Shown here: piece by piece, positions 29,035-39,694 of the stretch
How positions within the stretch are numbered: position 1 is the first letter of the stretch
Layout of the letters: the number at the start of each line of letters is the position of its first letter
Assembly (NCBI RefSeq): GCF_947495825.1
Contig: NZ_CANMAH010000008.1
Location: 124,001-188,000 of the forward strand
Source of the DNA: an uncultured Psychrobacter sp.
GTDB lineage: Bacteria > Pseudomonadota > Gammaproteobacteria > Pseudomonadales > Moraxellaceae
DNA length: 64,000 nt
Direction of reading: 5' to 3'
Program-made: the position numbers and the translations under genes
Notes under the pieces: generated by a model
The model's input: only the letters and a program-made list of their open reading frames with translations
Told to the model about the DNA's origin: nothing
Databases searched by the model: none

Positions 29035-29346
29035 TTAGGCATTAATGGCTTTGATTTTTAACAAGGTGTACCATTGGCGGTGACCTTGCTCTTTGTGATA
29101 GTGCTTACGACGGTTGTGCTTGATAATACGGATTTTTTCGCCGCGGCCATGCTCAACCACTTCAACTTCTACGCTAGCGCCGTCTACAACAGGCTGACCG
29201 ATTTTGACGTCATCGCCGTCTACAACCATCAACACGTCTTCTAATTTAATTGTTTCGCCTTTTTCTGCTTTTAGTAGTTCAACTTTTAAAAGCTCATCGA
29301 CGACAACGCGGTGCTGCTTACCACCAGTTTTGATTACTGCGTACAT
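29035..29346 (-). CDS. rplU: 50S ribosomal protein L21
   Basis: A 103-residue ribosomal protein with the L21 pattern [14 protein letters not shown] at the N-terminus and [20 protein letters not shown] (~71-90), the RNA-binding C-terminal region. Length is normal. First gene of rplU-rpmA, divergent from ispB, a common arrangement in gamma-proteobacteria. Confidence 0.98.
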   Translation of the reverse strand: MYAVIKTGGKQHRVVVDELLKVELLKAEKGETIKLEDVLMVVDGDDVKIGQPVVDGASVEVEVVEHGRGEKIRIIKHNRRKHYHKEQGHRQWYTLLKIKAINA

Positions 29347-29788
29347 TATATGACTCCGTTTAACCCGTGTGCCGTGGCTGATATTATATCAACGCTTCAA
29401 TAACGAACACGACAGGGAAAAATAAAGGCAAGATTTTACGGCTTTTTGCTTATAAAAGCAAGCCGCTCGGCCTGTTTTTTGGCGTTTATAATGTTTACTT
29501 GGTAACTTAACTACTGTTTTACTAAACCTTTATTAAACCTGTAATCAAGCCTATTATCTACCAGATGAATCATAAAGCCAGTTTGGTTGTCATATTAGCA
29601 GCTAACTAACACTTAAGTATGACCATTATAACTCATATAATCAGTAACTTACAATGTAGTATACACCGCCGCTTTACTTTACTTACCGATTTGATAATGT
29701 AGCTATGCTACTATAAGCACATCGGTAGTGTTGTAAGAAACGACTATCAAACGATTCTTTCTATTTTCTAATAATATGATTATCTACT
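29347..29788. other. Divergent intergenic region rplU / ispB
   Basis: This 442-bp region must hold promoters for both rplU and ispB. It includes a hairpin near the rplU side, listed separately. No open frame or RNA gene is recognised. Confidence 0.5.
29439..29465 (-). promoter_or_regulatory. Hairpin in the presumed rplU leader
   Basis: On the minus strand CGGCTTGCTT pairs with AAGC and AAGCCG across an AAA bulge (plus-strand arms 29439-29449 and 29456-29465). It lies ~95-120 bases before the rplU start and lacks a T-run, so it is not a terminator. Ribosomal protein leaders often carry autoregulatory structures; that role here is inference. Confidence 0.35.
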
Positions 29789-30811
29789 ATGACGACCACT
29801 TTATCGAACGCCTCTATTCCATCTGTACCTACGCCAAGCTACGCTGATATCCAAAGTATCGTAACTGATGACTTCGAGATTATGGACAAGCAGGTGTTTG
29901 GCAGTCTTAATTCAAAAGTACAACTTGTGATGAGTGTCTCCCAGCATGTCATTAATGCTGGCGGCAAACGTATGCGTCCACTAATTACATTGTTATGCGC
30001 GCGTATGCTAAACGACGAACCATCACAGCAGGCGATGCATTTAGCAGCCATTACTGAGATGCTACATACGGCAACTTTGGTACATGATGACGTTATTGAT
30101 GAGTCAGGACAGCGCCGAGGCAAACCGACAGCTAATGCCACGTGGGACAATGCAACAGCCGTTTTGGTTGGAGATTATCTCATTGCCCGTGCATTTAATT
30201 TACTAGTAAGCTTTCAAAGTTTACCGCTGTTACAGCTATTTTCAGATGGTACTTGTGATATTGCTGAAGGCGAAGTCTTACAGTTGCAGCATCAGCATAA
30301 CCCTGCCGCCACTGAAGCCGACTATCTTAATATTATTGATGGTAAAACCTCACGACTATTTATGATGGCAACTCAAGGTGCAGCTATATTACAGGAGCAA
30401 ACGCAATATCTATCTGCTTTAGCGGACTTCGGTCAACACTTTGGTAATGCCTTTCAGATTATCGATGATGTCCTTGATTATAGTGGTGATAGTGAAGTGA
30501 TGGGTAAAAATCTTGGTGATGATTTGGCAGAAGGCAAACCAACCTTGCCCACGATTAAAGCGCTTGAATTACTCAAAGACAGTGACAAACAAAGTTATGA
30601 GCAGCTGCGTATTGCCGTACAGACAGGTAAAACGCCAAATGCAGAACAGCTAATCGAGTTGGTTCGTAGCTCAGGTGCGTTAGATTACTGCAAACAGCGC
30701 GCGCTAGAAGAAACCGCGTTGGCGCAGCAGGCACTCAATGCTCTACCTGACAACCGCTACCGTCATGGATTGTATCAGTTGACAGAGCTTGCCAGCGCAC
30801 GCTTACTATAA
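29789..30811 (+). CDS. ispB: Octaprenyl diphosphate synthase IspB
   Basis: A 340-residue trans-polyprenyl synthase that elongates farnesyl diphosphate to the ubiquinone side-chain precursor. The first Asp-rich motif LVHDDVIDES (residues ~97-106), with the preceding GGKRMRPLITLL, and the second motif QIIDDVLDYSGD (~226-237) are both intact. Residues before the first DDxxD govern chain length; I cannot assign the number of units with certainty, octaprenyl being the family default. It is divergent from rplU. The ATG at 29789 is accepted because the next methionine is within the fold. A hairpin follows at 30889. Confidence 0.94.
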   Translation: MTTTLSNASIPSVPTPSYADIQSIVTDDFEIMDKQVFGSLNSKVQLVMSVSQHVINAGGKRMRPLITLLCARMLNDEPSQQAMHLAAITEMLHTATLVHDDVIDESGQRRGKPTANATWDNATAVLVGDYLIARAFNLLVSFQSLPLLQLFSDGTCDIAEGEVLQLQHQHNPAATEADYLNIIDGKTSRLFMMATQGAAILQEQTQYLSALADFGQHFGNAFQIIDDVLDYSGDSEVMGKNLGDDLAEGKPTLPTIKALELLKDSDKQSYEQLRIAVQTGKTPNAEQLIELVRSSGALDYCKQRALEETALAQQALNALPDNRYRHGLYQLTELASARLL

Positions 30812-30888
30812 TTAGCTCTATATCATCTGTGCTATCAACTGACAAAGGCGACTCTATTTCTAAATACTATTTAGTAGTTGAACAGACC

Positions 30889-30933
30889 AAACTCTGTTTA
30901 AGTAACGATTTGAATGCTATTTAAACAGAGTTT
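30889..30933 (+). terminator. Perfect 13-bp hairpin after ispB, possible terminator
   Basis: AAACTCTGTTTAA (30889-30901) pairs perfectly with TTAAACAGAGTTT (30921-30933) around a 19-base loop. It lies 78 bases after the ispB stop. The T-run is short (three T then C), so termination is likely but not textbook. Confidence 0.55.
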
Positions 30934-31695
30934 CTTAACGACTATTGCATCAAAAAATAACAAACTAGAAACTAACTTCTTTAAAAATAACATGTTACCT
31001 ATATCGTTACCTTTCTTTAAGTTTCATAAATACTTGCAGGACTATAATTGTGTAAAACTTGTTCTGTTAGTTGGATAATGCTTACTCAATAACCTTTTGT
31101 TAATATTCCATGTACTTTAGCTAGGGTTAAAAAACGTTTTATATGTTGCTAAAATTACGTTTTTGCTGTCTACGTGACTTCTTTTAATTAAAATCTCATA
31201 TATATATGCAAAAATAGCTTCTATAACAAAAAAACAACATTCTCTTATGTTGTCAATAATATTGCGTTTTGGTAAATGTTATCTCTTATAATCCTTGCCT
31301 CTTCAATGTTTATACAGTTCATGAGAAAGAGTATGATTTTCTTTTGTAAAAGATCTGTTTTTATTAGCTTGACTGTAGGGTATACCCTATAGTTTATAAT
31401 ACTGCACTAAATTTACTTATCAACTTTTATTATTTGATTGTTAGTGCTAAAACCTCGCCTACACGCCTTTATTATTTGATTAATAAGATACAGATCATGT
31501 TGACCACATAGAATATAAGTCGGTTCAGCTTTTTATGCGGTAGGTTTTACATTATACACTTACTATATATTAGTCATCACGATGGCTCAAAGAAACAGCT
31601 GCTAGTCGTATCTGTAACGCTTGCGTCTATGTGACGTTACGATGCACTATTAAAATTTTATCTATATCGTACCTACATTATCGACGAGGACATTG
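30934..31695. other. Long AT-rich leader region of the RND efflux operon
   Basis: About 760 bp without any credible coding frame; the few ATGs after the promoter at 31369 open frames of 7 codons or fewer. It holds the MerR-type promoter (listed separately), a 14-base direct repeat TTTATTATTTGATT at 31426-31439 and near 31468-31481, and an inverted pair GTAACG (31614-31619) / CGTTAC (31635-31640). The transcript leader would be nearly 290 nt, long enough for a structured or regulated 5' UTR. Confidence 0.55.
31369..31400 (+). promoter_or_regulatory. MerR/ZntR-type promoter with operator palindrome
   Basis: TTGACT (31369-31374) and a perfect TATAAT (31395-31400) are separated by 20 bases, too far apart for normal sigma-70 recognition. 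Between them, overlapping the -35, lies a 22-bp dyad at 31372-31393 with half-sites ACTGTAGGGTA and TACCCTATAGT, one mismatched pair out of eleven. This geometry is that of the MerR-family zntA promoter of E. coli (TTGACT, 22-bp dyad, 20-bp spacer), where the regulator untwists the DNA when metal binds. The sites are visible; regulation by a MerR protein is inference. The next plus-strand gene is the efflux adaptor at 31696. No merR-like gene lies in the window. Confidence 0.65.
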
Positions 31696-33105
31696 ATGAA
31701 GCACTCTACTCTTGCGCTTGTAATAGCATCTGTACTATCTGGAGCTGTACTGGTTGGCTGTGACAAAAACGAGGACGCAACTGATGCCGCCGCGCAGCAG
31801 CAGATGCCGCCAGCCGTTGTCAACGTCCAAACTGTCACTTTTGATACCGTACCCCAAGTACAGACATTCTCTGGACGTACCGCAGCTTATCAAACTGCCG
31901 ATGTCCGTCCACAGGTAAGTGGCGTTATTGACGAAGTACTGTTCCGCGAAGGCGGTAACGTCAAAAAAGGCCAGCCACTTTATCGTATCAACACTGATAA
32001 CTACGCCTCTTCTGTTACCAGCGGGCAAGCAGCAGTGCAGCAAGCACAAGCCAATTATCAGACAGCACTGGCCAACAATGCCAATGCCAAAGCTGAACTG
32101 GCAAGCCGACAGGCATCACTTGCTCAAGCTCAAAACGATCTACAACGTCTGCAAGGCCTGGTCGATATAGACGCCATCTCTAAGCAGCAGTATGAGCAAG
32201 CGCAAACCGCGGTACGCACCGCACAAGCAGCAGTACAAAGTGCAGCAGCAGCGGTTGGACAGACACAGGCAGGTATTGAGAGCGCAAAAGCTGGCATTCA
32301 GACTGCAAAAGCAGGTCTAGAAGCCAGCACTTTAGATCTTAATCGCACCATTGTACGTGCACCATTGACTGGCCGCACGGATCGCTCAAGCGTCACCGCT
32401 GGTACGCTGGTCAGTGCAGGCCAACCAGATCCATTGGTAACTATCTCACGCCTAGATCCTATCTATGTCGACATCAGTCAATCATCCTCTGAGCTATTAA
32501 AGCTACGTCAACAAATAGCTGCAGGCAAAGCACAGCCGGGGATGAACTCAGTTGAGTTGGTATTAGAGGATGGATCAGTCTATCCGGTACGTGGCAAGCT
32601 TGCACTGTCTGAAGCCAAAGTCGATGAATCGACAGGTGCGGTTACTTTGCGCGCCATCTTCCCAAATAGCAACAATATCTTACTACCAGGTATGTATGTG
32701 ACAGCACGTCTAACGCAGAGCGTTATCACCAATGCGACATTGGTACCGCAAAGCGCGGTCATGCGTACGCCTAAGGGTGACACCCAGGTTTATATCGTTG
32801 ATAAAGATAACAAAATCCAAGTACGTCCAGTCACTATCAATGGCACTTACGATGGACAATGGGTTGTCACTGATGGCTTGGAAGCGGGTGATAAAGTGGT
32901 GGTGATTGGCGGTTCGAAGGTCAAGCCTGAGCAAGAAGTAGTGGTCAAACCATTAGAAAAAGCCAACCCAGCCCCATCCAGCCAAGGGGCTGCTAACGCC
33001 CAAACCCCACAGCAGGCAGCCAAAACGATGGATGAGAAATCATCAGATAATGATACTTCTAATGCATCAACCAAAGAAGAATCAACCGAAACCGCTGCTA
33101 ACTAA
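31696..33105 (+). CDS. RND efflux periplasmic adaptor (AcrA/AdeI-like lipoprotein)
   Basis: A membrane-fusion protein of the AcrA/AdeI family that links the inner-membrane RND pump to the outer-membrane channel. It has a lipoprotein signal with lipobox LVGC (Cys22). A lipoyl-like domain (FREGGNVKKGQPLYRI), a long alpha-helical hairpin (~105-215, Ala/Gln-rich, two coiled-coil arms) and the beta-barrel segment SVTAGTLVSAGQPDPLVTIS follow. The tail after ~430 is low complexity. The frame extends one codon upstream as TTG, but ATG at 31696 has GAGG at 6 bases, giving 469 residues. First of three genes, 35 bp before the pump. Confidence 0.93.
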   Translation: MKHSTLALVIASVLSGAVLVGCDKNEDATDAAAQQQMPPAVVNVQTVTFDTVPQVQTFSGRTAAYQTADVRPQVSGVIDEVLFREGGNVKKGQPLYRINTDNYASSVTSGQAAVQQAQANYQTALANNANAKAELASRQASLAQAQNDLQRLQGLVDIDAISKQQYEQAQTAVRTAQAAVQSAAAAVGQTQAGIESAKAGIQTAKAGLEASTLDLNRTIVRAPLTGRTDRSSVTAGTLVSAGQPDPLVTISRLDPIYVDISQSSSELLKLRQQIAAGKAQPGMNSVELVLEDGSVYPVRGKLALSEAKVDESTGAVTLRAIFPNSNNILLPGMYVTARLTQSVITNATLVPQSAVMRTPKGDTQVYIVDKDNKIQVRPVTINGTYDGQWVVTDGLEAGDKVVVIGGSKVKPEQEVVVKPLEKANPAPSSQGAANAQTPQQAAKTMDEKSSDNDTSNASTKEESTETAAN

Positions 33106-33140
33106 TTCCATTCAAAGATAGGAAGACTTAGGGATATACT

Positions 33141-36100
33141 ATGTCACGTTTTTTTATTAATCGCCCTATTTTTGCATGGGTGCTGGCTATTTTGGTCATG
33201 CTCATCGGGGTGATGTCGGTTATCAACCTACCGATTGAACAGTATCCACGTATTGCACCGCCGACGATTTCGGTGAGTGCAAGTTATCCTGGTGCCAACG
33301 CACAAACCGTTGAAGACTCAGTCGTACAGATCATTGAACAACGCATGAAAGGGCTTGACGGTCTGATGTATATGTCGTCATCAAGCTCCTCAAATGGTGG
33401 TGCCTCTGTCACGCTAACGTTTGAAAACGGTACAGACCCTGATACTGCTCAGGTACAGGTACAGAACAAACTACAAGCAGCCATGAGCTCGTTGCCTGAA
33501 TCGGTGCAGCGTCAAGGTGTCAACGTCAATAAATCCTCTAGCAGCTTTTTGATGGTGCAAGGTTTTATTTCTGAAGATGGCGGTATGGATCGTGCGGATA
33601 TCGCCGACTATATCAACTCAAACGTCGTTGACCCATTAAGCCGTGTTGAAGGGGTTGGTGAGGTTCAGGTGTTTGGTTCTGCTTATGCTATGCGCATTTG
33701 GCTGGACCCTGCTCGCTTACGTAGCTATAACATGGTGCCATCTGATGTGGTCAGTGCAGTACGAGCGCAAAACGCGCAAGTCTCTGCAGGTCAATTAGGT
33801 CAAGCACCTGCTGACACCGATCAACAAGTCATCAATGCAACTGTGACAGTACAGAGCTATCTGCAAACCCCTGAAGAATTTAAGAACATCTTGTTAAAAA
33901 CCGATACTTCAGGTGCACAAGTGCGTCTTGGTGATGTCGCAGATGTCGAGATTGGTAGTGAGAACTACAGCGTTATTTCATTATATAACGGTCAAGAAGC
34001 GGCTGGTCTAGGTATTTCATTGGCGGGTGGTGCTAACGCACTGGAGACTCGAGAAGCCGTCGGTGCACGTATGGCAGAGTTAGAAGCCAACTTCCCTGCT
34101 GGCTTAACTTCAGTGGTACCTTATGACACCACACCGTTCGTTCGTTTGTCTATCGAGCAAGTCGTACATACGCTTATCGAAGCGATTGTACTAGTATTCA
34201 TCGTCATGTTTATTTTCTTACAAAACTGGCGCGCGACCATCATTCCTACTCTTGCTGTCCCTGTCGTCCTGCTGGGTACCTTTGCAGTATTGTATATCGC
34301 AGGTTTTAGTATCAACGTCCTAACGATGTTTGCGATGGTACTGTCCATCGGTCTTTTGGTCGATGATGCGATCGTCGTGGTAGAGAACGTTGAGCGTATC
34401 TTAGAAGAAGATCCTGATATCTCTATCAAAGATGCTACCGTTCAATCCATGGGTGAAATCAGTAAGATCGTTATTGGTATTGCCATTATCTTGTCAGCAG
34501 TATTCGTTCCCATGGCTTTCTTTGGCGGCTCAACAGGGGTAATTTATCGACAGTTCTCGATTACCTTGATTACTGCTATGGTATTGTCCGCACTGGTTGC
34601 GCTTATCTTTACTCCTGCGCTATGTGTGACGCTACTAAAACGTGGTAAAAGCCATGAGAAAGGCAATACTGAAGAGAAAAAAGGCTTCTTTGGTTGGTTT
34701 AACCGTGGGTTCTTTAAACTCAGCCGCAAATATGAAAACTCTGTTGGTAAGAGCTTCCGTTTTAAGTGGCTGTACCTGATTGGTTATGCCGCCATCATCG
34801 GTATTATGGCTGTTGTATTCTTACGCATTCCAGGCTCATTCTTACCAGAAGAAGACCAAGGTATTATGTTTACTTTGGTTCAGCTACCAGCTGGTTCGAC
34901 GCTGGATGAAACGCAAGATGTGCTCGACAAAGTCAGTGACTATTATGATACCCAAGAGGGCGACAACATCGCCTCTGTCTTTACCATCGCAGGCTTTAGC
35001 TTTGCAGGACAAGGACAAAATATGGGGCTGGCCTTTGTGCGCTTATCAGACTGGGAAAACCGCCCTGGAGAAGAAAATACTGCACAAGCAGTCGCTGATC
35101 GCGCGATGGGTTACTTCTTTACCCAACTAAACGAAGCACAGGTCTTTGCGATCGTACCGCCAGCGATTACCGAACTTGGTAATGCCAGTGGTTTTGATTT
35201 GATGATTCAAGATACTGGTAACCTTGGTCACGAGGGCTTACTTGAAGCACGAAACATGCTGCTTGGTATGGCAGCGCAGAACGATCAAGTCGCAGGCGTG
35301 CGTCCTAACGGTCAAGAAGATGCACCGCAGCTAAAAGTAAACATCAATCAAGAACAAGCAGCTGCCTATGGTTTATCAATGGGTAGTATCAATAGCGTTA
35401 TCTCTACTGCTTGGGGTTCAAGCTACATCAATGACTTCGTCGACCGTGGCCGTATCAAGCGCGTCTTTGTCCAAGGCGAGCCTAGCAGCCGTACCAACCC
35501 TGATGATATCGGTAAATGGTATGTACGTAATGAGACAGGTGATATGATTTCGTTTGATGCGTTCTCTAGCAGCGAGTGGCAATCCGGCTCACCGCGTCTG
35601 ACGCGCTACAACAGCTTACCATCTATGAACATCCAAGGTAGCGCAGCCCCAGGCCTTAGTACTGGTGAAGCGATGAGCTCAATGGAAGCCATGATGGAAA
35701 ATCTACCTGATGGCGTCGGTTACGAGTGGACGGGTATGTCACTTGAAGAGCAAAAATCAGGTGCTCAAGCACCAATGCTATATGCGCTGTCTATCTTAGT
35801 GGTATTTTTATGTCTGGCAGCCTTGTATGAAAGCTGGTCTATCCCCTTCTCTGTGCTACTTGTCATTCCACTTGGGGTATTAGGAGCGGTGATATTTACG
35901 TGGCTACGCGGCTTTAGCAACGATATTTACTTGCAAGTTGGTTTATTGACAGTGGTTGGTTTATCTGCCAAAAATGCCATCTTGATTATTGAGTTTGCCA
36001 AAGAGCACCAAGAGGAAGGCTATAGTCTAAAAGAAGCTGTCATGACAGCAGCAAGACAACGTCTGCGTCCGATTATCATGACCTCGCTTGCCTTTGGATT

Positions 36101-36365
36101 AGGGGTTGTGCCACTATTTATCGCCACAGGTCCTGGCTCTGGTAGTCAAAACGCCATTGGTACTAGTGTGGTCGGCGGGGTTGTCACCGCGACATTCTTA
36201 GGTATCTTCTTTATCCCTATGTTCTATATTTGGGTGCGTAGTTTGTTCCCGCACAAATATAAGAATAATGGACCAGACGATGGTAGCAGTGGTACCCCTG
36301 ATTTACAAAAACCGACTCCTTCTGAGGAATATCAGCCTGCAAGTCTTGGAGATAATACACAATGA
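33141..36365 (+). CDS. RND multidrug efflux pump (AcrB/AdeJ-like, HAE1 family)
   Basis: A 1074-residue inner-membrane proton/drug antiporter that expels varied hydrophobic and amphiphilic compounds. It begins [20 protein letters not shown] and has 12 predicted helices with two large periplasmic loops. TM4 carries the proton-relay aspartates ([17 protein letters not shown], ~407-423), and TM10 a lysine ([17 protein letters not shown], ~938-954). Stretches such as [14 protein letters not shown] and [17 protein letters not shown] are HAE1 hallmarks. Overall it reads closest to Acinetobacter AdeJ. Substrates cannot be read from sequence. Its stop overlaps the next start by 4 bases. Confidence 0.95.
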   Translation: MSRFFINRPIFAWVLAILVMLIGVMSVINLPIEQYPRIAPPTISVSASYPGANAQTVEDSVVQIIEQRMKGLDGLMYMSSSSSSNGGASVTLTFENGTDPDTAQVQVQNKLQAAMSSLPESVQRQGVNVNKSSSSFLMVQGFISEDGGMDRADIADYINSNVVDPLSRVEGVGEVQVFGSAYAMRIWLDPARLRSYNMVPSDVVSAVRAQNAQVSAGQLGQAPADTDQQVINATVTVQSYLQTPEEFKNILLKTDTSGAQVRLGDVADVEIGSENYSVISLYNGQEAAGLGISLAGGANALETREAVGARMAELEANFPAGLTSVVPYDTTPFVRLSIEQVVHTLIEAIVLVFIVMFIFLQNWRATIIPTLAVPVVLLGTFAVLYIAGFSINVLTMFAMVLSIGLLVDDAIVVVENVERILEEDPDISIKDATVQSMGEISKIVIGIAIILSAVFVPMAFFGGSTGVIYRQFSITLITAMVLSALVALIFTPALCVTLLKRGKSHEKGNTEEKKGFFGWFNRGFFKLSRKYENSVGKSFRFKWLYLIGYAAIIGIMAVVFLRIPGSFLPEEDQGIMFTLVQLPAGSTLDETQDVLDKVSDYYDTQEGDNIASVFTIAGFSFAGQGQNMGLAFVRLSDWENRPGEENTAQAVADRAMGYFFTQLNEAQVFAIVPPAITELGNASGFDLMIQDTGNLGHEGLLEARNMLLGMAAQNDQVAGVRPNGQEDAPQLKVNINQEQAAAYGLSMGSINSVISTAWGSSYINDFVDRGRIKRVFVQGEPSSRTNPDDIGKWYVRNETGDMISFDAFSSSEWQSGSPRLTRYNSLPSMNIQGSAAPGLSTGEAMSSMEAMMENLPDGVGYEWTGMSLEEQKSGAQAPMLYALSILVVFLCLAALYESWSIPFSVLLVIPLGVLGAVIFTWLRGFSNDIYLQVGLLTVVGLSAKNAILIIEFAKEHQEEGYSLKEAVMTAARQRLRPIIMTSLAFGLGVVPLFIATGPGSGSQNAIGTSVVGGVVTATFLGIFFIPMFYIWVRSLFPHKYKNNGPDDGSSGTPDLQKPTPSEEYQPASLGDNTQ

Positions 36366-38155
36366 GTGCCCAAAAAAACTTTACCTTAAGATCAGTAGCG
36401 ATAGCAAACTTTGCACAACCGCTGCTGTCGCAAACGCGCAAAAACAGCGCTCGTCTCTTAAGCCTAACTGCTTTAGCAGTCAGTATGGCAGCTTGTAACA
36501 CCATTCCAAAGGCTGATACGAGCCCTGTACTCGCTGAGCCTAACATTCCTGTCGGGCAAAGCTATGGCGCGTTTGATCGCGAAACGGTCAGTAGTACTGA
36601 GCAGCCAAGCCTTGCCAGTCAACGCTGGCAAGACTTTTATAGTGATGAGCGTTTAAAAGGACTCATTGCGTTAGGTCTTAGCAACAATAAAGACTTTGAA
36701 AGTGCACGTTTGGCCATCGAAAAAGCACGCGCACAGTACCGTATTACTGATATCAATGACTTACCGACGATTAATGGTCAAGCGGGTTATTCACGCTCCC
36801 GTCAGGGTAGTGAGTTTGGCACTCAGACCAGTGACAGTTACAACGTCGATTTGGGTCTGGCCAGTTATGAGCTTGATTTTTGGGGAAGAATTGACAGCCT
36901 AAAAGATCAAGCCTTACAGAACTTTTTAGCAACTGCTGCGGCCAAAGATGTTACCCAAATTAGCCTTATAAGCAATATCGCTCAAAGCTATGCCAACCTA
37001 AGTTACAGTCTGGCTCAATTAAAATTGGCAGAGGCGACGGTAGAGAGTCGTGAGCGATCTTTATTCATTGCTGATAAACGTTTTGAAGCAGGCATCGATC
37101 CCAAGCTGCCTTCACTGCAATCTTCTGCAGCACTTGAAAATGCCAAGCTTGCTGTATTACGGGCGCAAAGCAGTATCTTGAATTCACGTAACGCACTACA
37201 GTTCTTAGTTGGCACCCCTATTCCAAGTGAGCTTATTCCAGCACCTGCAGTCAGTAACATTACCAATCATGAAATATTTAGCGCAGGTCTGCCAAGCGAA
37301 TTGCTACGTTATCGTCCCGATGTCCTACAAGCTGAATACAACCTAAAAGCTGCTGGTGCTAATATAGCAGTAGCGCGTGCAGCATATTTTCCAACGATTA
37401 GTCTTGCTAGTAGCGTTGGGGTACGTAGTGACGGTTTGAGTGACCTGTTTGATAATAGTGCTTTTGGCTGGTCTTTTGGTCCTAATATTAGCGTGCCTAT
37501 CTTTGATGCAGGGCGTTTAGATGCCAATTATGATGTGGCCAAAATCGAGCGTGAACAGACGCTGGCAAACTATGAGAGATCCATCCAAACAGCTTTTCGT
37601 GAAGTGTCTGATGTGCTTGCCACACGTGCCACTTTAGGCGAGCAACTGGCAGCGCAATATCGTTTGCAAGATAACTTTGAACAAACCTATCAGATAGCAG
37701 ATGCACGCTTTAAAGCAGGTATTTCAAACTATCTAGATGTGCTCGATGCACAGCGTTCACTGTTCTCAACCCAGCAAGGTATCTTGGATTTAGAGCTACA
37801 AAAGATCGTCAGCCAAATCGAGCTATACCAAGCGCTTGGTGGCGGTGCTAACCTAGATATACCGACAGCCATTCCTGTGCCGCAATACACTAACTTAGCT
37901 CAAGTTGCTAACTTGCCTGCCAACAGTGCAAAGGCAAAAGCGGCTTATGCTATAGATGCTGCAGGATCAGCGCGCGTAGCATCTCCGCAAGAAGCGTTAG
38001 AAATCAAGCAATCTAAGACGCCAGCGACCTCTACCTTTAAGCCTACCGCTATTGTGGATGTCGATAATGACGGTAAAAAAGAAGCAGCAGTCGGTATCGT
38101 GACCCAAGAGACACCTACCGAGCAGGCTCCAGTAACGCAAATTATTGAGCCTTAA
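36362..38155 (+). CDS. Outer-membrane efflux lipoprotein (OprM/AdeK-like) with C-terminal extension
   Basis: The TolC/OprM-family outer-membrane channel of the tripartite pump. The lipobox MAAC puts the acylated Cys at residue 45, after an unusually long ~25-residue basic N-terminus. The two repeated efflux domains are clear ([17 protein letters not shown] at ~168-184, [20 protein letters not shown] at ~308-327, and [20 protein letters not shown] near 460). At 597 residues it exceeds AdeK/OprM (~485). From about residue 500 an Ala/Thr-rich tail contains [16 protein letters not shown], which resembles a DxDxDG calcium-binding loop. The tail would face the periplasm. Start overlaps the pump stop (ATGA), so the genes are translationally coupled. 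Confidence 0.92.
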   Translation: MSAQKNFTLRSVAIANFAQPLLSQTRKNSARLLSLTALAVSMAACNTIPKADTSPVLAEPNIPVGQSYGAFDRETVSSTEQPSLASQRWQDFYSDERLKGLIALGLSNNKDFESARLAIEKARAQYRITDINDLPTINGQAGYSRSRQGSEFGTQTSDSYNVDLGLASYELDFWGRIDSLKDQALQNFLATAAAKDVTQISLISNIAQSYANLSYSLAQLKLAEATVESRERSLFIADKRFEAGIDPKLPSLQSSAALENAKLAVLRAQSSILNSRNALQFLVGTPIPSELIPAPAVSNITNHEIFSAGLPSELLRYRPDVLQAEYNLKAAGANIAVARAAYFPTISLASSVGVRSDGLSDLFDNSAFGWSFGPNISVPIFDAGRLDANYDVAKIEREQTLANYERSIQTAFREVSDVLATRATLGEQLAAQYRLQDNFEQTYQIADARFKAGISNYLDVLDAQRSLFSTQQGILDLELQKIVSQIELYQALGGGANLDIPTAIPVPQYTNLAQVANLPANSAKAKAAYAIDAAGSARVASPQEALEIKQSKTPATSTFKPTAIVDVDNDGKKEAAVGIVTQETPTEQAPVTQIIEP

Positions 38156-38194
38156 GCAATTACAAGGTATCAAGCGAATAGCTACTCTACAACT

Positions 38195-38226
38195 AGCCCT
38201 ACCGCCTTGGTGGGGCTTTTTGCTTT
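38195..38226 (+). terminator. Rho-independent terminator of the RND operon
   Basis: AGCCCTACC pairs with GGTGGGGCT (one mismatch) over a GCCTT loop, followed by TTTTTGCTTTT. It lies 40 bases after the outer-membrane factor stop. Confidence 0.85.
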
Positions 38227-38365
38227 TGTCGGTTGCTATTGGGTATAGTAGTCAGACCATTTCAGCGGCAATCTATCTGTAACCTATGAGCCGACCATTA
38301 TTTTTAATAATGGCAAATGAAAATTTTTAATAACGTAAAAGTCAAATTAAACAAAACAACCATAA

Positions 38366-39382
<1,017 letters not shown>

Positions 39383-39694
39383 TTTTATCTTGGTTGTTTA
39401 AATCCTTCTATTCGCGTCTACAGCTCTATGTCTGCTGGCGCGATTTTATTAGTATAATCGTCATTTTTTTATAAGCTCAATATGACTATAATCTAAAGAT
39501 ATAAGGCTTTAGCTTCTTAACTATCTTCTGCCCAAAAGTAGCATTTTTACTTTATAATAACCCACCTAATTTTGATGGCGTGTTGACGCTATCCTCTACA
39601 TTTTATTGCAGTTATTGCGCTCGATGTTTCATCATTTTTGCGATGGTATATCAGCGCCTATCCTCTTTTTTGCTTTTGCCCTACAGGTTACGTT
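39383..39694. other. Intergenic region hemB / rep
   Basis: About 310 bp, AT-rich. A TATAAT at 39485-39490 in GACTATAATCT may be the -10 of the rep promoter, but no good -35 stands upstream. The frame of rep is open back to 39638 without a Shine-Dalgarno. No clear terminator for hemB and no RNA gene are seen. Confidence 0.45.

Noticed and set aside
29693-29720. TTGATA and TATAAG as an ispB promoter
   Set aside because: Spacer is only 15 bases and the surrounding is a small palindrome-like AT-rich run; not convincing.
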